Source of the DNA: Omphalotus guepiniiformis
Lineage: Eukaryota; Basidiomycota; Agaricomycetes; Agaricales; Omphalotaceae
DNA length: 64,000 nucleotides
Direction: 5' to 3'
Assembly: GCA_028554645.1 (NCBI GenBank)
Contig: JAQOOI010000076.1
Span: forward strand, 1,302,001 to 1,366,000
A model generated the notes under the pieces. It saw only the letters and a program-made list of their open reading frames with translations, was not told the DNA's origin and ran no database searches. Made by a program: the position numbers and the translations under genes. Of this stretch, positions 11,752 through 22,728 are shown piece after piece. The stretch's first letter is position 1; every line of letters begins with the position of its first letter.

Positions 11752-12672
11752 ATGAGTTCTAGCGATGATCAATCTCTGGCCGATAAAATTCTTAATCTCC
11801 TTCCGGGGCACTTTCTTCAGGCCCAAGTACAGCACCGACTCGACTTGATATCCAACGGTAAATGGCCTATCAGGCCAGGCTCTAAAATACTCGAACTTGG
11901 ATGTGGACAAGGAGATTGCACGGCAGTATTGGCTGAGTTGGTCGGTGATAGTGGTCATATAGACGCGGTTGACCCCGGCGCTCTTGATTATGGCGAGTCT
12001 GTAAACTGTGTTCAGATGTGTTTATTTTCTGAATATTCGACAGGTGGGCCTTTGACGCTAGGACAGGCTCACTCAGTACTCTCTTCTACGCGCATTGGAT
12101 CTCGAATTACTTGGATCCAAGCCTCTCCACTTGATTACCTGAAAGCCAACCCAGGAAAACGATGGGACGTTGTTGTTCTCGCTCACTGCATCTGGTACTT
12201 CTCATCCCCGGAACTCATCAAGGAGACTTTTCAAGCCATGACTACATGCACTGACCATGTCTGCATCGCAGAATGGAGTCTATCGTCGTCATCACCCAGT
12301 GGCAACACTCATCTCCTTGCCGCATTAGCTCAGGCAGCTTTGGAATGCAGAAAAACGGAGACGACGTCAAATATTCGCACTGTGATTTCTCCTGCGGGTA
12401 TTAAAGTATTGGCCGAGGAAGCTGGGCTCGTGATGCAGAGCCAGGTTTGCTGCCCTGCTCCAGAAATGCAGGACGGTAGGTGGGAGGTTCATGCGGTCGC
12501 TGTCGATCCCACATTTGTTGAAGAAGTGAAGGAATTCATTAAAGATCCTCGAGAGAGGGGCTTGGTACTGGGTATGAAGGATGCCGTTGTAGCTAGTCTG
12601 GAGCAAGTTGGAGGGATCAAGGAAGTGCGCTCGATGGATGTTTGGTCTGCGGTGTTCGCAACTTCAAAATAA
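11752..12672 (+). CDS. SAM-dependent methyltransferase, class I
   Basis: The single-exon frame of 306 residues starts at the ATG at 11752. A Rossmann-fold SAM-binding motif I is present as KILELGCGQGDCTAVLAELV (residues about 46-65). An acidic motif II follows (HIDAVDPG), then WIQASPLDYL and a motif IV-like WDVVVLAHCIWYF. The C-terminal third is less conserved and may hold the substrate site. The target cannot be told from the sequence; it could be a small metabolite or a protein. The segment GESVNCVQMCLFSEYSTGG contains GT and AG signals that could define a 43 nt intron, but removing it breaks the frame, so the intronless reading is preferred. It lies between the two arms of the GH12-derived inverted repeat. 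Confidence 0.8.
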   Translation: MSSSDDQSLADKILNLLPGHFLQAQVQHRLDLISNGKWPIRPGSKILELGCGQGDCTAVLAELVGDSGHIDAVDPGALDYGESVNCVQMCLFSEYSTGGPLTLGQAHSVLSSTRIGSRITWIQASPLDYLKANPGKRWDVVVLAHCIWYFSSPELIKETFQAMTTCTDHVCIAEWSLSSSSPSGNTHLLAALAQAALECRKTETTSNIRTVISPAGIKVLAEEAGLVMQSQVCCPAPEMQDGRWEVHAVAVDPTFVEEVKEFIKDPRERGLVLGMKDAVVASLEQVGGIKEVRSMDVWSAVFATSK

Positions 12673-12768
12673 AATTTTATCCACGGTAGTTCCGAGGAGT
12701 TTCCTTCGTATGTGAGGATGTCATTCTATGTCCACTCTTCGGCTAATGCTAGGGTTGAAATGCATCGC

Positions 12769-13165
12769 TTATGATCTAACGTCCTGCGTTCTTGTATCGA
12801 CACGTGCGGCGCTCTAGAATGGATTAAAGTCCTGGATAGGATCCCTGGAAGCATACAGTGATTCGATTGCGCTTGCAATTCAGCTATAACCTTCTCGGAT
12901 CTTCGTCTGTAAATTCGCGGTCTTTTGGCATTTCACTCGTTTCATCTTACACGCTTCGAATGTCACCTTGAACATGTATTCGGGACATAGTGGAGTTCAA
13001 ATTATCTACTCTGAAATCACCGATGTTATGCGTCTTCATCATGCAAAGAGTCGCGTCATTCGTGGTTCTCTATAAATTCAGCTCGTTCTCATTCCTTGGG
13101 CTTGCCAAACGTTCCGTTGACAACGTTCGAAAAATGCATCTCGCCCTGAGTTCTGTGACCATTGC
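12769..13165 (+). repeat. GH12 promoter arm of the inverted duplication
   Basis: This is the intact partner of the decayed copy at 9400-9806, in opposite orientation. It contains the TATA box and the first codons of the GH12 gene. The two arms enclose about 3 kb holding the small secreted protein, HUB1 and the methyltransferase. Confidence 0.85.
13071..13077 (+). promoter_or_regulatory. TATA box of the GH12 gene
   Basis: TATAAAT sits 57 bp before the ATG at 13134. It is mutated to TATGAAT in the inverted copy, in keeping with loss of function there. Confidence 0.6.
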
Positions 13166-14311
13166 TCTCCTTACCGCAGTCTCCTCTGCACAAACTATTT
13201 CAGGTGCTTTCGACTGTCTCCCTGCAGGTGATTTCACCTTGTGTCAAAATCTTTGGGGCAGAGGTAAACTCACTAATTATTCGAAAGTCGATCTTCGCAC
13301 TGGTCCGAGTCATCCATAGCTAGTGGTGTTGGCAACCAAACCTCGACACTGATCAGTGCCAGTGGAGACACCATCTCGTGGTCCACCACCTACAACTGGG
13401 CGAACAGTGACAACAGTGTTAAGAGCTGTGAGTTTGCGTCAGCGTCAAATAACACTTCTGAAAGTCTAATCAGATCTTTAGATGCTAATGTGGAATCAAA
13501 CACTGTTCAAGGAGTGCAGGTATGTTGCGATTATCAGTTTGTTTCCTAGGGGCATTACATGGAAGAATGCATAAAGCTCTCGAACATAGCTTCGGCCCCT
13601 ACTTCTTGGAATTGGTCATACGAGTCCCAATCGGATGGAATTAGAGCAGACGTTTCGTGAGCTTTTACCTTCTATTACGACAGCATAGGTATCACTCATT
13701 CAAACTAAGATATGATATCTGGTTCGGTACTGCACCGACCGGAGAGCCTGCATCAAGTGCATCTTCGTACGAGATGTCAGTACCCTATGGCATGTCCTAC
13801 ACTCCCCTCAACTAATACTTTATTGATGACAAAGAATGATCTGGCTTTCTGGACTCGGAGGGTAAATGTTTCCTCTTTCCTATCATAAATTACTCAACAA
13901 TAGACATCACTGTAGAATCCAGCCGGTAGGCTCAGCAGCTGTTACCAACATCACTGTTGCTGGCCACCAATGGGATCTATGGAAAGGACCTAATGCAAAT
14001 TGGGAGGTCCTGTCATTCAAGACTGCGGAAGGAAATATCAACGACTTCAACGTTGACTTGAACGAGTTTTTCCGTAAGATCCCCTACCTTGCACACTGGA
14101 TCGTTGCACTCATTCTAACCCTAGAATATCTCATTTCTGAACAAGGCGTTGCTTCCACTCAGGTGTGTATGGGTTCTGATCACAATTACTTGACCAACAC
14201 TTACATTTGGGTTTGAAGTATCTGCAAGCCGTCCAGACCGGTACCGAGCCGTTTGTTGGAGTCGCTCAATTGGTGACCTCAAGTTACAGCGTCTCGGTCA
14301 CGCAGAAATAG
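13134..14311 (+). CDS. Secreted GH12 endoglucanase/xyloglucanase
   Basis: Glycoside hydrolase family 12 enzymes cleave beta-1,4-glucan or xyloglucan outside the cell. Exons read MHLALSSVTIALLTAVSSAQ (signal peptide), then FTLCQNLWGRASGVGNQ, TISWSTTYNWANSDNSVKSY, SAPTSWNWSYESQSDGIRAD, SYDIWFGTAPTGEPASSASS, YEIMIWLSGLGG, VAGHQWDLWKGPNANWEVLS and GTEPFVGVAQLVTSSYSVSV, stopping at 14309-14311. The retaining nucleophile Glu lies in YEIMIWL and the acid/base Glu in GTEPF, so both catalytic residues are kept. At least six short introns split the gene and every join stays in frame. The length of about 240 residues is normal. Its promoter and first codons have an inverted partial copy upstream. Confidence 0.93.
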
Positions 14312-14487
14312 GTTAGCCATCCTTGCGTGAAGCAAAGGCGGTCATGTTGTACATATTACGGTTTGAGCGTGCTATAGTTTACACAAATCAATATTCCTTG
14401 ATAACCACGGTAGTTATTAGCATTAGCGTCTGAGGATAAAGCGATAAATACAGGGATAAATAATCAGTTGTCCGGAATTCCTCTATC

Positions 14488-17400
14488 TTATTCATCATGA
14501 GCTGCTGGAGGAGCCGGCTTGTCGCGCGAAGCGAACCTATGCTTAGAAAACAAGGACTTCTTCCTCACCGGAACCTCGCGCTCAAGCTCATCCTGCACCT
14601 CCCCCGATTCGTCCTCCGCTCCGACAGGATCATCCTTTCCTTTAACAATCAAGAAACCGACCACAACACTCCACAAGTTGTTCCCGCTCAAGACGCTTCC
14701 ATGGTCTTGTACGACCGCTTGGTCGGCGACGCGGGCAAGTCGAATAGCTTCTTCTGTATCTCTCCTCGAGACAATACTGCTCGGAGGAGGTTTCTCGTTC
14801 TGGTCAAGCGCCCAGGCCCAACTCCAGCCTGACGATGCCAACAAGCCCTCTTTGATACCAAAGTTCGACTGGTCCTTATTCGCCACCTGCTGATGTTCCT
14901 TCAATTGTTCCTCTTTCTCTATGTTGTTCTGCAATGCGCTCATATTCCTGATCGTATCTTTCTTAGCACGCTCGAGATGCTTATGGCGGTGCTTGTTAAT
15001 AGCTTTCACGGTCGAGCTAAACTTCTTGTCGAACTTGGCACGACCATCTGTGTATCTGTTGAGCGTGAGCTCGGAAAGCACGCCCACGAGCTCGGGAGCT
15101 ACTCTGAGCGCATCCAGCTCGGACTCGGACTCTAAAGGTCGTATTACACCTTGTGTCGAAACCCTTTCCCGTATCATTCTTGACTCGTTCGAGGGGAAAT
15201 CCTGAAATCACGAATGAGGATAAGTTAACAAAAAAGACCGGTTCTAACTTTCACTCACGCTCTCTAGATACACAATCGGGTCACCTGCAAACTTCTCGAC
15301 TTCAAGCATAGGCGTCGGGGACGAAGAGGCCATCCTTGAATACTGTGGACCATCAACGTCACTGGAAAGACTCGAGCCTGGCGACATGCCAGCACTACGT
15401 GGTGGATCCGGAAGAGGCGGCACATCCTCTTGCCTGGTCAAAGCTTCTGCCACTTGATCTCGCAGACGAGGCACAGATTTCGATCGTTTCTGGCGAACTG
15501 TTAAAAAGCTCATCTGACGGACATTCTCTGAGAAGGAGCGCTTCAGATCGCTGGCCCTTTGGCCGGTTGAGAATGACATCCAAGGAGAAGATGGGCTTTC
15601 CGGCGATAAACTGCCATTCTTCTGGAATTGACTTTGACTTTCTTGAGGAGGAGATGATGGAGGAGAAAATGACCCTGACCGTGACTCGGGGAATGAGTCG
15701 ATAGGGGGACTGTACGGTGTCGTCAACTGCATTCCGGTGACACGTTTGCAAAACGAGGCTATTGCTCTAAAGCAATACTTGGCGGGCGTTGTGAATGAAA
15801 ACAGGACTGGTAGGACATGAGCAGTGTCTGCAACAACAACCCTCAGTGACGTTCAATTCAAGGAATGAATCACATTTACCATCATACACCTGCAAATGCA
15901 CAGGAGTAGCTTCATATCGACTCTCTATACCGTTCAACACAGGGTAGAGAGCTCGTGCCTGGTCTTTGACGGGAAAACGCTCGGGGTATGCTGCCTTATG
16001 TGCTCTGAAAAGATTTAAGTCGTTATGTGGCATCAGCAGGAATGAAAGCTCACGCATAAATAATCTCATCCCTCAAGACTTCTTTGTCACTCGCAATGAT
16101 GAACAAGGGGGGCAGCCCACCCAAATACGATAAGGCGGGGCTCACTAGAGGGTGTCCCAATAAGTTGTTGACTGTATACAGCTGTAGCTGCTCCTTGACA
16201 ATGATGTCTTGATCACCATGCGAACAAGGAATAGATATCGTCTGATCGTATGCCTCTTCCATAGGATTTGGTAGCGGAAGAGGGGTAGTATTGCCGACAT
16301 CAACTGGCATATGACCATGCGAAGCAGCCACATTGGTAGGAACATGTGGTTGAGACGGCACAGGTGTCCGTTCATCCATTCGGAGGGCCTGACGAACACG
16401 AGACCGCAATCGGGATTGCACAACATTAGTCAGTTCATCAGGTGGGGGAGGCCACAATGTACTAGGTTTCTGCAAAGACAACCCATACGGTGGAATAACG
16501 TCCGTTGCGGTGTTCGTATGTATGCTCGGAAACGAGTGCGTCATGTCGCACCAAGGGGACACAAGGACACCACCGGCAGGGAGGGGAAGCCCTGAGTCAC
16601 GGAGAACTTGAAGCAGAGCTAAGGTTAAGCCACCTCCAGCTGAATCACCTGCGACGATGATATGGGCAGGTTTAACAGGCCGATGTTTAGCTTCTGGCGG
16701 AGGCCTGATTAGATATAGGTCTATGCAGCAGTATTAGACTGGATCGGTTACACGAAATTCAAAGACTTACAAGCTGCCAGGAGATCTTGGATTGCACAGG
16801 GAAATGGGTACTGAGGAGCGAGGCGATAGTTGATAGCTTCTCGCATCATTAGAACATAGATATCCCTATAGCGCGTTCAAATGGGCACGCACCAAATACT
16901 CGACCGTTTATTTTGCGAGCATACCGTTGTATGCTATATCTGTATCAAAACCTTAGTTCAAAGAACTAAAATACAAACTGAAATACCGAACCTTTCCTGA
17001 TCAACGCTGCCAAAGTAGTATCCACCTGCGGAGGAAGATCGCTCAGTCAACAGGTTCACAAAAGTACCTGTTTGCGTACCTCCATGAGAGTACAATATGC
17101 ATCGCATCTCGTCCATATCTTGATCATAAGAACCTTCCTCGACATTATTACTAGGACTCGTATTTGTTTCTCCCTCCGAGGGATCTCGTTTGACTTTTTG
17201 ATATAGCTTATGTCGACGTTTGGCTTCTTGATAATCCTTCTTGGCCGTAATCCATTGTGCATCAACGCTAAGTATATCAATTAGACATACATTATATCAT
17301 ACATCAAGCATGGATTGACTTACCCATTGATACCTCTGACCTGCCACCATTTGATCCCACCTACAACGCGCCGAGCCATATCTTCTCCTCCGAGAGCTTT

Positions 17401-17902
17401 CACCAAGTAAGTTGCTGCCTCGTCGCAGCAAGACATCGGAACAAGCAGCCGAACGACCTTGACCCATGGCGGTGAGGGTGTGCGCGTATTGCCAAAGGCT
17501 GTCCGAGAATGAAGGATGCTTCAAAACCTCTTTCCTGTCACGGAAAAGAGTGATCAAACCTTGCACCTCCTCCACTGTATGACTACGAGGCTGAGTTCAT
17601 TCTGTCTCTGAAGAAAGAAAGTACAGGTGTTTACTCACTATGAAGCAACTTCTAGGAAGGCCTATTCGCGCGCATTCATTAGCCTTGATCATAGAAGGGA
17701 TTGAAAGGATGAATCATACCTTGACAATAGTGAACGCTTCGTCATAAAGCAACTCATCTTGCCTCAGCTGCACCATACCACCCTTTGCTTTCTCCTGCGC
17801 ATCCTTCTTTATTCGTTCAAAGTAATGCTTCACCAACGTCTCGAGTATAATCGGCCCCACTCGCAAACCGACCGTTCGCGTCAAAGGATTCCCAACAGGC
17901 AT
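14488..17902 (-). CDS. Alpha/beta hydrolase, hormone-sensitive-lipase type
   Basis: The ATG at 17902 starts [20 protein letters not shown]. After an N-terminal helical region, the hydrolase core has the oxyanion motif [12 protein letters not shown] (built across the intron near 17010-17070) and the nucleophile motif [16 protein letters not shown] at about 16670-16590. [13 protein letters not shown] follows, and the catalytic His is in [12 protein letters not shown] at about 15830-15790. Substrates are probably acyl esters. A proline/serine-rich loop of about 100 residues (16500-16200) interrupts the core. A long disordered Ser/Pro and charged tail of about 390 residues (15730-14488) follows the catalytic domain. 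The C-terminal part has a Lys-rich helix and one hydrophobic stretch ([11 protein letters not shown]). The long tail is unusual for a simple lipase and suggests regulation or a membrane association. Confidence 0.82.
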
Positions 17903-18213
17903 CGAAGTGATGAATCACCCGTAAATGACAGGGTGAAGTTGGTCTTAATAAATTTCGCCGTGATAAAAGGGAAGAAGAGAGAGAGACGAAGTTGATGAGC
18001 AAGATCCCATATCGAGGAAAGTGGACCAGCTGTCGGCGCGGAATGGGTAGAGTACCTTTACGACATCCCAATTCGGCCTTTGTTAGTCATCTCATTGTAT
18101 GTTATCCGGGTGCAAACCGGGTTTCTAGCCGTGTTTAATTCAAGCCATAACTCATAAATTTTGAAGGCAACGGTATCATTTTCTACACACCAAGCTCAGG
18201 CCATACCAGCAGC
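17903..18213. other. Intergenic, no gene seen
   Basis: This 311 bp lies between the hydrolase start and the 3' end of the phosphotransferase gene upstream of it. No supported feature is seen. Confidence 0.5.
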
Positions 18214-19743
18214 TCATAGTTTGCTCTGTTGCGAGTCAATTCTAATGCCCTTGTCTTCCAGCACATACCGAGCCAAGTTTCCTAATAATTCAACGTTCCT
18301 TCCGTACTGCGATGCGTTGGCCGAGCTTGCTTGGCGCCTCGCTGCGCGAGCGGCAATGCCTTGCAATATAAGACTTCCCTACAAGTTTCACGAGGATTAG
18401 TCAAAGCATCACCGGACAAGACCGACGTACCCGGAGAAGCATCCAACTCCTGACGAAAACAATGTCATTTATCGGGTATGGTATTTTCATACGCTTGCAA
18501 TACTCCCGTTCCAGCACCTCGATACTTGCAGGAACATCTTTCGTCGTGTTCTTGAATCCCAGTGTAACACGTTGTTGACCTTCCGCGACATCAGGAAGAT
18601 TTCTTGGATCCACCGACCATGGTTGAGTTAGATTCACGAAATCTGCAAGCTACCAAACGAAGCGCACTTAGCACCACCATTCCACGAACGAAACGAAGAG
18701 AAAACTCACTGGACTACCCAACGTACACAACTCCCAATCCAGAATGCCTATGACCCTATTCTCTTCCGGATGAAAAACCAAATTATCCATCTTATAATCC
18801 CCGTGCACTATCCTGCTTCCCAAACTGCTTTCATCCGGCAAATGCGCTTTGTACCACCGAATCAACTCATCATAAAATGGCACCTGCTGGACAGGTTCTT
18901 TCGTATCCACATCAACAGCCACGCGTTGCACCTCCGCAATCTTCGAAAACGCCTTGATCTGACGAGGGAAGTAATCTGAAGATGGCCCAAAGTTCGCGAG
19001 ACCGACAGCAACAGGGTCGACGTTGCTCAATGCTGTCAGTGCATGAATACTCGCTAGCCAACTTTGGGAATCCTTCAATCGGCGTGCACAGCGGGTACAC
19101 AAATACTCTGCACATACCACTCCTGCCTGTCTTTCGGGGACAACTCGGGCAGCCTGGGGTCCTCAAAAATCCGCCCGTTAAGAAACTCCATAACGTAGAA
19201 TGCTGTTCCGATGATTGATTTATCTTCGCAGAGGAGGTACGGTTCTGGTACAGGTACGCGTTGATCCGGTGAGGTAGAAGGGCTGGTATTATACTTGTGC
19301 AATGCATGTAGCATAGTGTATTCCCGTTCTACCTGATGTGCAGTCTTGCTTAATAGTTCTCCGGCTGGTTTTTTACGGAGTACGTAGCGTTTCTTACTGC
19401 ATAGACGAGAAGAATGTTCAATGAGTTAGGTACCGGAAACATGTAGCAATACGTACTTCGCATCTGTGAGGAAATAAGTGGGATTGGACTATCATTGTCA
19501 TTCGTTATGAAGTTGTTCTTCAGCTGACATGAAGACGCCGTACCTGGCCAAACTGGAAGGGAGAAATCAAGCTCAGATCTCACTACGAGAATCAGCATCA
19601 CTTACCTTGAACTGCTTCACTTCGAGGGGCGAACGAAACCCCTTCAATTGCTTCACCAAGTATCTCTCGAGAGTCGCAATATCAATATTGGCGCGTACGT
19701 TGCCGTATTCACCTCCAACTTTCTTCTGATTTTCAGGAGACAT
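18214..19743 (-). CDS. Aminoglycoside-phosphotransferase-fold kinase, ACAD10/11-like
   Basis: The ATG at 19743 gives [20 protein letters not shown]; an open frame extends upstream only through a TTG codon. The protein has the APH/choline-kinase fold. A glycine/lysine lobe has [20 protein letters not shown], followed by [10 protein letters not shown], then [20 protein letters not shown]. The catalytic loop is [16 protein letters not shown] and the metal-binding Asp lies in [14 protein letters not shown]. These blocks match the N-terminal kinase part of human ACAD10/11, which phosphorylates 4-hydroxyacyl-CoA in 4-hydroxy-acid breakdown. The acyl-CoA dehydrogenase half is absent here: the frame ends at about 370 residues with a TGA at 18214. 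The dehydrogenase would have to come from a separate gene. The substrate is inferred. Confidence 0.85.
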
Positions 19744-19961
19744 TGGGAAGGGGGAGACGCGTAACAAGGATGAAATACGAAGGGATTGGAGGAGAAGAGG
19801 GCTGTTCAGCCATGTAAGTTGTCACTAAATGTGTTGAGCCGGTAAAGGAAGAACCGAAGCCGGCGATTCGCGAAAGCTTTCCCCGCGTGATCGAAGATTT
19901 TGTGGGGACTCTTTGCTTTGCTTTACCAGCGCTTTACATAAGTACACAGTAAATTTATTAC

Positions 19962-21250
19962 TTAGAAGCTATCATCGTTCACTTCTCTCTCTTTCCTTTT
20001 CAACCCCCACTGACTCCATAAAGCTTTTAAATGCTCATCTGATTGGGGCAACGCCAGACCCCATGTAATCGCATAATGCTCCAGCACCAAATCAAGCTCT
20101 TCGATTTCATCCAGCATCTCCAGTTTTGATATCCTGTTTATATGCACATACTGAGTAACATGCGGTCAGGAAGACAAGTACGCGTTACCTGTCAAGCTCG
20201 TTTGGGTCTATATAAGCGCGTCGTATTTCCCGAAGAGTGAGTGCATGTGCAGCAGTGAAGTTGAGATTGAGGAACCGAGCAGGCAGGCTCTCGGGCGTCG
20301 GGTAGGGATCTGCTCCTGGCAATGAGACATTCCTCGTCTATATACGAGTGATTGTTGATATATGCTCAAAGGTAAAGCGGGAAACGCCCACCTTCAAGTT
20401 AGACACCATTACGCGACCAAAAGCATCACCCAAGCCAAACATCTCATATACGATAGTACCCAAGACGCCGCCAGTGCCAGCAGATGGAATATGCTCATAG
20501 AACCACCGTAGGAGCCTGTTCGATTCCTCTGGTTGCATGTACACCAAGACACATTCAAATATGAGAAGTGCCGGAAGTGAAGGGTCCAGTAAGGCCGGGG
20601 AACCTGCGGAAGACGACACAAGTGATGCGAGTGCCTCTGAAGGAGGCTGCCTGAGGTCTGCGGACAGTAGATGATATACTGGTGAATGAAGCGACGTCCC
20701 TCCAACTGAAAACAATGAGTGTATACGCAACACTCGATCCTAGTTGACCGACCTATCTTGATATCGGCAGCATCGCCAAGCACCATGCACATCTCCTTAC
20801 TCTTCTTGATAGCCATAGCCTTCTTGACTGCGATCTCAGGAAAGTCGACTTCGACATACCCCGAGATATGTTCTTTATACGCGCTGGTCTAGCTGTGCCA
20901 TCTATAAGCCCGTCTTCTGCGACAAATGTTACCCAACTCACCGCAAGCCTCCAAAATCTAGTATCGCTTCCTGCGCCCATGCTCACAATTTGACATTTCT
21001 TCCCTTGGTCCTTGGAAAGGTTGATCCACTGATGTACTAGGTCGTCAATTGCAACTGTGCGGACGTAGGTGCCGACATTGATCAAAGGAGGACGCGTTGG
21101 CTGGAAATTGGCACGAGGAACAAGATTTTTAATGTAGGGATCTGAAAGATAATTTAAGCGCACTGCTGAAAGCCTGGCGATGGCAGCATCTGAATCTGTG
21201 AGTCGAATGGGGCCATCTGGGTCATGGTGTGCTCGTGTTGGAGGAAACAT
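19962..21250 (-). CDS. PPM1: Leucine carboxyl methyltransferase 1 (PP2A)
   Basis: This enzyme methylates the C-terminal leucine of the PP2A catalytic subunit, which promotes holoenzyme assembly. The ATG at 21250 starts MFPPTRAHHDPDGPIRLTDS. The SAM site is IVSMGAGSDTRFWRLA, followed after an intron by YVEVDFPEIAVKKA. Further family blocks are LLIFECVLVYMQPEESNRLL, TIVYEMFGLGDAFGRVMVSN and the C-terminal region with RISKLEMLDEIEELDLVLEH and HYAITWGLALP. Four or five introns of about 50-60 nt are present. The length of about 370 residues fits LCMT1. All key SAM-binding residues are visible. Confidence 0.93.
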
Positions 21251-21578
21251 GTTAAAAAGATGCTCGACAATGCTATGTTTCTCTGTAAAAGATGTCTAGG
21301 CGCCTTGAATGCTGAACTGTCCCCATTTAGCCAACAAGGTTCATTTTCGTCTGCTTCTCATGATGAAGGACTGGAAAGGCAACAGCTACGACGGGCATGT
21401 GTTGTCTCTCACAGCCAAGTGCTTGAGCTGCTCACGACCACAAGGACCTTCACGGACTCACCTAATTTATCGCTCCATCGGCAAAAAACATTCGTTTCGC
21501 ACATAAGGATCGTACCATTTAGGTTTTCTCAGTCTTGACACTGTCCTGCCAGTGATCGTCGACGTTGGGCTCCTCACA

Positions 21579-22442
21579 ATGGTCAGTTCCAGACACAGAC
21601 CCCTGAGCGCATATCGCATTACTTCCTTGATATCTGTCTTCTTACACTCGGGTGCTTTTATACTTCTCCTGCTCGTTGGAATTTCTCTGCCCATCATCAA
21701 ATCCGTGTATATCATTCGCGTGTTTTCTACTGTGACTAGCCAGCCTCCTACGAGCATAGACACTGAGTTAAGGTTCGGTGTTTGGGGCGTTTGCGCTTCT
21801 AGGTATGTTCATACCCACTTTCACTTATCGCTGCTGCAAGGCGGTTGACCAGAGACTGACAGCGCTCTAAATCCACCTACGGTATTCACCAACGACGGTG
21901 ACTGCTTCGGACCTAAGCTTGGATATGCTGGTGACATACCTACCGACCTTCTCACCGCAGTCGGTGTCACCGAAGCAGAGTTGAATATCGTACTCCAAGG
22001 TCTCCTCACGGTGCTCATACTACACCTCGTCGCGGCTGGCTTCTCCCTCGCTGCACTATTTACCTCTCTATTTCTCGCCTCACACGGTCTCACCATCCTC
22101 TCGCTCATCCTTACTATCCTGACCGCTATTGTGACCTCAGTTGTATTTGCGGTCGACGCTGTGATAGCAGTTACAGCTAGGGACCAGTTACCTGGGCTGA
22201 CGGACGGCGGTATTGGCGTCAGTATCGGCAATGCTGTCTGGATGGTTCTAGCAGCGCTGATTGCATCATGGATCGCTGTTGTCCTACTATCAGCAAAGGC
22301 TTGCTACTGCTTTGGCTATAGGAGGTGAACATGGTTGTTCCCTCGTCCGAACAAAGGATTTATATTCATAACTTTTCTTTACAGTGCTCGAAAGATGGAT
22401 ACTGTTATGAAGGAGAAACACGCCCCGAGCATTGAGGCTTGA
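21579..22442 (+). CDS. SUR7/PalI-family four-TM membrane protein
   Basis: The ATG at 21579 opens MVSSRHRPLSAYRIT, followed by a first membrane helix (FILLLLVGISLPIIKSVYII). An extracytoplasmic loop has the family-type RFGVWGVCA motif and a later cysteine. Three more helices follow (LLTVLILHLVAAGFSLAALF, ILTAIVTSVVFAVDAVIAV, NAVWMVLAALIASWIAVVLL). Two introns (near 21803-21866 and 22328-22384) keep the frame, and a short charged tail ends IEA at a TGA at 22440-22442. SUR7/PalI proteins sit in the plasma membrane at eisosomes or act in ambient pH sensing (Rim9/PalI). Which of the two applies cannot be told from the sequence. Confidence 0.75.
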
Positions 22443-22728
22443 ATGAATACTTAACGACGTTAACGACTATATGACCAGTACCACCAAAGTACAAATGATG
22501 ATACCGACATGGCAATGATTTGCCAATTTTACGATGTACATTTAGTTCACTATTTCTGGTTTTATCCCTGGAACCTGCATACCTTTATAAATTCAATGTG
22601 TATGATATGTAAATCTCGTCCGTAAATAAAGTTCAAGTAAATGGACACCGAAATATTAGAAGTCAAATAAGTACAACGGTGTCACCTCGCGGCTTCTTCT
22701 TCACCTCCACCTGTCTGTGGACGATGAA

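Noticed and set aside
12005..12047. Possible 43 nt intron in the methyltransferase
   Set aside because: Removal shifts the frame into an early stop; the unspliced frame is open throughout.
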